A stretch of DNA of 28,279 nucleotides, from contig JBLHKZ010000042.1 in NCBI GenBank assembly GCA_047618185.1, forward strand, positions 1-28,279, given 5' to 3'. Source of the DNA: JAYPEY01 sp047618185. Lineage in GTDB: Bacteria > Verrucomicrobiota > Verrucomicrobiia > Limisphaerales > JAYPEY01. The position numbers were made by a program, and so were the translations under genes. Shown piece by piece: positions 25,245-28,279 of this stretch (positions within the stretch are counted from its first letter, which is position 1; each line of letters opens with the position of its first letter). Below the pieces are notes generated by a model that saw only the letters and a list, made by a program, of their open reading frames with translations, ran no database searches and was not told the DNA's origin.

Positions 25245-27218
25245 ATGAATCTGGAAGCTCTACTCGCAATCGGCGTCCTGGTGGCAACATTTGGGCTGCT
25301 GTTCGTCAGGCTCTGGCGAAGGGGTGCACGCGGCATTTTCCTCGTTGCGACGACGGGCTTGCTCGCCGTCGGCGCCACGATCGGCTGGAACGCAATCCCT
25401 GATCGGGGAGAGCCCCCCCACGAGGAAACGCCGCCTGATCGCCCCGTCGAAGTCGCCGCCGCGGGTTACATGACATCGGACTCCTGCAGGTCCTGCCATC
25501 CCCGTGAATACGACAGCTGGCACGGATCTTTTCATCGGACCATGACTCAGGTCGCTTCACCGAAATCCGTCATGGGAAATTTCGACAACGTGTCAGTTGA
25601 ATCCGAAGGCCACAGCTACCGCCTTTTTCGTCGCGGCGACGGGTTCTGGGTGGAAACGGATTGGCCCCGGGTCGACGCGCCCGCGTCCGACAATCCCGGC
25701 CGTGTCGAGCGGCAGATTGTCCAGACAACGGGGTCCCATCATATGCAGATTTATTGGTTCGCCAGCGGCGCCACGCGCGTTTTGGAACAACTTCCCATCA
25801 TCTGGCTCAATCACGAAAAACGCTGGGTTCCGCGAGACGCCTGTTTCCTCACCCCGCCTCACACCGAACCCACGACCGAACGGGGCCGCTGGAATTTTGC
25901 CTGCATCAGTTGTCACACCACCGGCGGCCGGCCCCGGATAACCGGCCTGCTGGAAATGTACACCGAAACGACCGAGTTCAGCATCGCCTGTGAAGCCTGC
26001 CACGGCCCGGCTGAGAATCATGTCGCCATCAACGCCAACCCGGCGCGCCGCTACGGACAGTGGCTGACCGACGACGACGACGCGTCAATCATCAATCCGA
26101 CCCGACTCCCCCACAGGCTCGATTCCCAGGTCTGCGGCCAGTGTCACAGCTTGCGCCAGTCGCGCCCCGGCCGGGAGGCGGACACCTACGCCCGCGACGG
26201 CCTGCCGTATCAACCGGGCGAAGATCTTGAGCGGACGACGCTGCTCCCCAAATTGGGCGACACCAACGTCATTCGGAGCCTGGTTGCCGAAAATCCCGAC
26301 TTCGCGCGTGAACGATTCTGGTCGGACGGAATGATCCGCATTTCCGGACGCGAATACAATGGCCTCATCGAATCGCCCTGTTTTACCCACGGAAAGGATG
26401 ACCGGCGCATGTCCTGCTTTTCCTGCCATGCCATGCACAAAGCCGCGGACGACCCGCGCGCCCTCGCCGAATGGACCGATGATCAATTGAAACCCGGCAT
26501 GCGCTCCGACCAAGCCTGCCTTCAATGTCACGCCGAATTCAGCTCCGACATTTCCGCGCATTCGCGTCATCTGGCCGGGTCGTCCGGCAGCCGCTGCTAC
26601 AACTGTCACATGCCCCACACCACCTACGGACTCCTCAAGTCCATTCGCAGCCATCAGGTGAGCGTCCCGACCGCGCGCGAAAGCGTCGAGACCGGACGAC
26701 CCAACGCCTGCAACCTTTGCCACCTCGACAAGACGCTCGACTGGACCGCGGACCACCTGAGCGAGTGGTTCAACCTGGAGAAGCCGCCTCTCAATCAGGA
26801 TCAACAGAGCATTGCCGCCTCTGCGCTTTGGCTGCTGAAGGGAGACGCCGGACAGCGCGCGCTCATCGCCTGGAGCATGGGCTGGAAACCGGCGCAGGAA
26901 GCCTCCGGAACCGAATGGCTGCCCGCCTTTCTTGGCCAGGCCCTGCTGGATCCCTATGACGCCGTCCGTTTCATCGCCTGGCGTTCCTTGCGCGAACAAC
27001 CGGGCTACGGCGAGATTTCCTACGACTTCGTCGCCCCGATCGAAGACCGTTTCGCCGTTACGCAGGAAGTTCGCAAGCGATGGCAGACCCGTCACTCACA
27101 ACTCCCCCACACCGTCAAACCGGGCGTGCTCATCTCCGGGCCTGGCGAGGCGAACAATGCCGAGTTTCGTCGCCTGATTCTCCAACGCGACGATTCCCCT
27201 GTTCATCTGGCGGAATAG
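25245..27218 (+). CDS. Membrane-anchored octaheme cytochrome c, paralogue 2
   Basis: 657 residues from the ATG at 25245, exactly the length of paralogue 1 and very similar throughout; a TTG 18 nt upstream matches the TTG upstream of paralogue 1. The architecture is the same: two N-terminal helices around the basic loop RLWRRGARG, eight CxxCH motifs (CRSCH at 81, CISCH at 220, then CEACH, CGQCH, CFSCH, CLQCH, CYNCH, CNLCH), QTTGSHHMQIYW, and a C-terminal HEAT-like region. Differences are mostly conservative and lie outside the heme sites, which suggests both copies are kept functional. Both could work as a pair or alternate under different conditions. It is followed by a hairpin with a T-run. 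Substrate and partners are unknown. Confidence 0.92.
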   Translation: MNLEALLAIGVLVATFGLLFVRLWRRGARGIFLVATTGLLAVGATIGWNAIPDRGEPPHEETPPDRPVEVAAAGYMTSDSCRSCHPREYDSWHGSFHRTMTQVASPKSVMGNFDNVSVESEGHSYRLFRRGDGFWVETDWPRVDAPASDNPGRVERQIVQTTGSHHMQIYWFASGATRVLEQLPIIWLNHEKRWVPRDACFLTPPHTEPTTERGRWNFACISCHTTGGRPRITGLLEMYTETTEFSIACEACHGPAENHVAINANPARRYGQWLTDDDDASIINPTRLPHRLDSQVCGQCHSLRQSRPGREADTYARDGLPYQPGEDLERTTLLPKLGDTNVIRSLVAENPDFARERFWSDGMIRISGREYNGLIESPCFTHGKDDRRMSCFSCHAMHKAADDPRALAEWTDDQLKPGMRSDQACLQCHAEFSSDISAHSRHLAGSSGSRCYNCHMPHTTYGLLKSIRSHQVSVPTARESVETGRPNACNLCHLDKTLDWTADHLSEWFNLEKPPLNQDQQSIAASALWLLKGDAGQRALIAWSMGWKPAQEASGTEWLPAFLGQALLDPYDAVRFIAWRSLREQPGYGEISYDFVAPIEDRFAVTQEVRKRWQTRHSQLPHTVKPGVLISGPGEANNAEFRRLILQRDDSPVHLAE

Positions 27219-27220
27219 AG

Positions 27221-27257
27221 GGCTGAGACGCCTCCGTCCCAGCCGACAACCCTTTTT
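27221..27257 (+). terminator. Rho-independent terminator after the cytochrome pair
   Basis: GGCTGAGACG (27221-27230) pairs with CGTCCCAGCC (27235-27244) around the loop CCTC with a single A-C mismatch, and a TTTTT run follows at 27253-27257. It starts 2 nt after the cytochrome stop codon. The 8-nt gap between stem and T-run is longer than ideal, which lowers certainty. Confidence 0.55.
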
Positions 27258-27303
27258 CCATTTCTCACTTTTGCTTTCACCGGTCTTGGCTTAATTAACT
27301 CCA

Positions 27304-28279
27304 ATGGACTTGCGTGAACAAATGACCGAGCTGGGCAAACAGGCCAAGACAGCCTCTCGACTGCTGCCCCGGCTCACGACCGACGAAAAGAACGCCTGCC
27401 TGCGCGCGATGGCCGACGCGATCGAGGCAACGGCCGCCGACATCCAGATCGCCAACGCCCGGGACATGGCCAACGGTCACGATCTGAACCTGTCGTCGGC
27501 CATGCTCGATCGACTTGAACTGACCAACGCTCGCATCGCAGGCATGGCCCAGGGACTCCGCGAAGTCGCCGATTTGCCCGATCCCGTGGGCCGAACCCTG
27601 GACGAACGCACGCGGCCGAATGGGTTAAATCTTCGAAAAATATCCACCCCGATCGGCGTGGTCGTGATTATTTATGAATCCCGTCCCAACGTCACTGCCG
27701 ACGCCGCCGGGCTTTGTTTCAAATCCGGCAACGCCACGATTCTTCGCGGCGGAAAGGAAGCGCTGAATTCGAATCAGATCATCGCCAGGACCATGGTTGA
27801 CGCCGCGCTCGCAACGATCCCGGCATTTCCTGAACACGCCATCCAGGTCGTGCCCACGACGGATCGCGCCGCCGTGCCCGAATTGCTTTCCCTCGTGGAC
27901 TGCGTCGACCTCTGCATGCCGCGCGGGGGCGAGAGCCTCATTCGCGCCGTCACCGAATGCTCGAAAGTTCCCGTCATCAAACATTACAAAGGCGTCTGCC
28001 ATGTCTATGTCGACGGTGAGGCGGACGCCAAAATGGCCCGCGAGATCACGCTCAATTCCAAGCTGCACCGCGTCGGCGTCTGCAACGCGATCGAAACTCT
28101 GCTGGTCGACCAGGCCGCCGCCGCCCTACTGCCCGAGCTGGCCAAAGAGCTCCTCGATCGCGATGTCGAACTGCGCCTGGACCCCAGGGCGCGAAAAGCC
28201 TTGAACGGGCTCGACGCCAATGGCGCGATCAAGGACGCCACCGAGGCCGACTGGTCGGAAGAGTACCTCGACAAAATTC
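27304..28279 (+). CDS. proA: Gamma-glutamyl phosphate reductase, N-terminal part
   Basis: 325 codons are present and the frame is open at the window end; the full protein is normally about 415-420 residues, so roughly 90 are missing. Family landmarks: ISTPIGVVVIIYESRPNVTA, CFKSGNATILRGGKEA, LCMPRGGESLI, VIKHYKGVCHVYVD and the catalytic-Cys region NSKLHRVGVCNAIETLL with Cys260. The enzyme reduces L-glutamyl 5-phosphate with NADPH to glutamate semialdehyde, the second step of proline synthesis, in the cytoplasm. The ATG at 27304 gives the typical N terminus (MTELGKQAKTASRLL). It lies 86 nt after the cytochrome gene beyond a probable terminator, so it is likely a separate transcript. proB is not visible and may lie downstream. 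Confidence 0.97.
   Translation, partial: MDLREQMTELGKQAKTASRLLPRLTTDEKNACLRAMADAIEATAADIQIANARDMANGHDLNLSSAMLDRLELTNARIAGMAQGLREVADLPDPVGRTLDERTRPNGLNLRKISTPIGVVVIIYESRPNVTADAAGLCFKSGNATILRGGKEALNSNQIIARTMVDAALATIPAFPEHAIQVVPTTDRAAVPELLSLVDCVDLCMPRGGESLIRAVTECSKVPVIKHYKGVCHVYVDGEADAKMAREITLNSKLHRVGVCNAIETLLVDQAAAALLPELAKELLDRDVELRLDPRARKALNGLDANGAIKDATEADWSEEYLDKI

Overview
The window reads as chromosomal DNA from a GC-rich Verrucomicrobiota (or other PVC-group) bacterium. This rests on a PSD1-type secreted cytochrome protein (PSCyt1/DUF1549/DUF1553), a propeller protein ending in a C-terminal beta region of a kind I associate with Verrucomicrobia, hairpin-rich intergenic repeats, and a near-total lack of Shine-Dalgarno sequences. 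No tRNA, rRNA, CRISPR array, intact insertion sequence or phage gene was seen. Family names come from recognising motifs by eye, not from database searches.

Bases 1-3381 (+): the 3' end of an EboD-like sugar-phosphate cyclase is followed 9 nt later by an alkaline-phosphatase-superfamily gene. Together they look like the tail of an ebo gene cluster. A 20-bp perfect palindrome follows, then a VOC/glyoxalase-fold protein, a small membrane protein and a small exported protein.

Bases 3394-9372 (-): four genes run leftward: a DMFase-large-subunit-like exported protein, an ankyrin/beta-lactamase-fold exported protein, a Gfo/Idh/MocA oxidoreductase and an exported carbon-nitrogen hydrolase. Two of them share an almost identical leader of about 37 bp just upstream of the start codon.

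Bases 9427-12813 (+): a 1128-residue PSD1-type protein with two golvesin/xanthan-lyase-like beta domains inserted between DUF1549 and DUF1553. Bases 12814-13663 hold a frameshifted small gene and a repeat-rich segment: a 52-bp direct repeat, a large imperfect inverted repeat, hairpins and an 11-bp tandem repeat.

Bases 13664-17443 (-) encode the chromosome-structuring ATPase SMC. An AT-rich divergent gap separates it from argA (N-acetylglutamate synthase), which is followed by a YkuD L,D-transpeptidase, a secreted eight-bladed PQQ-like propeller protein, and two tandem paralogous membrane-anchored octaheme cytochromes c of identical length (657 residues). A likely intrinsic terminator then precedes proA, which runs off the window end. 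The propeller plus the two octaheme cytochromes is the most suggestive unexplained functional group: a possible envelope electron-transfer module.
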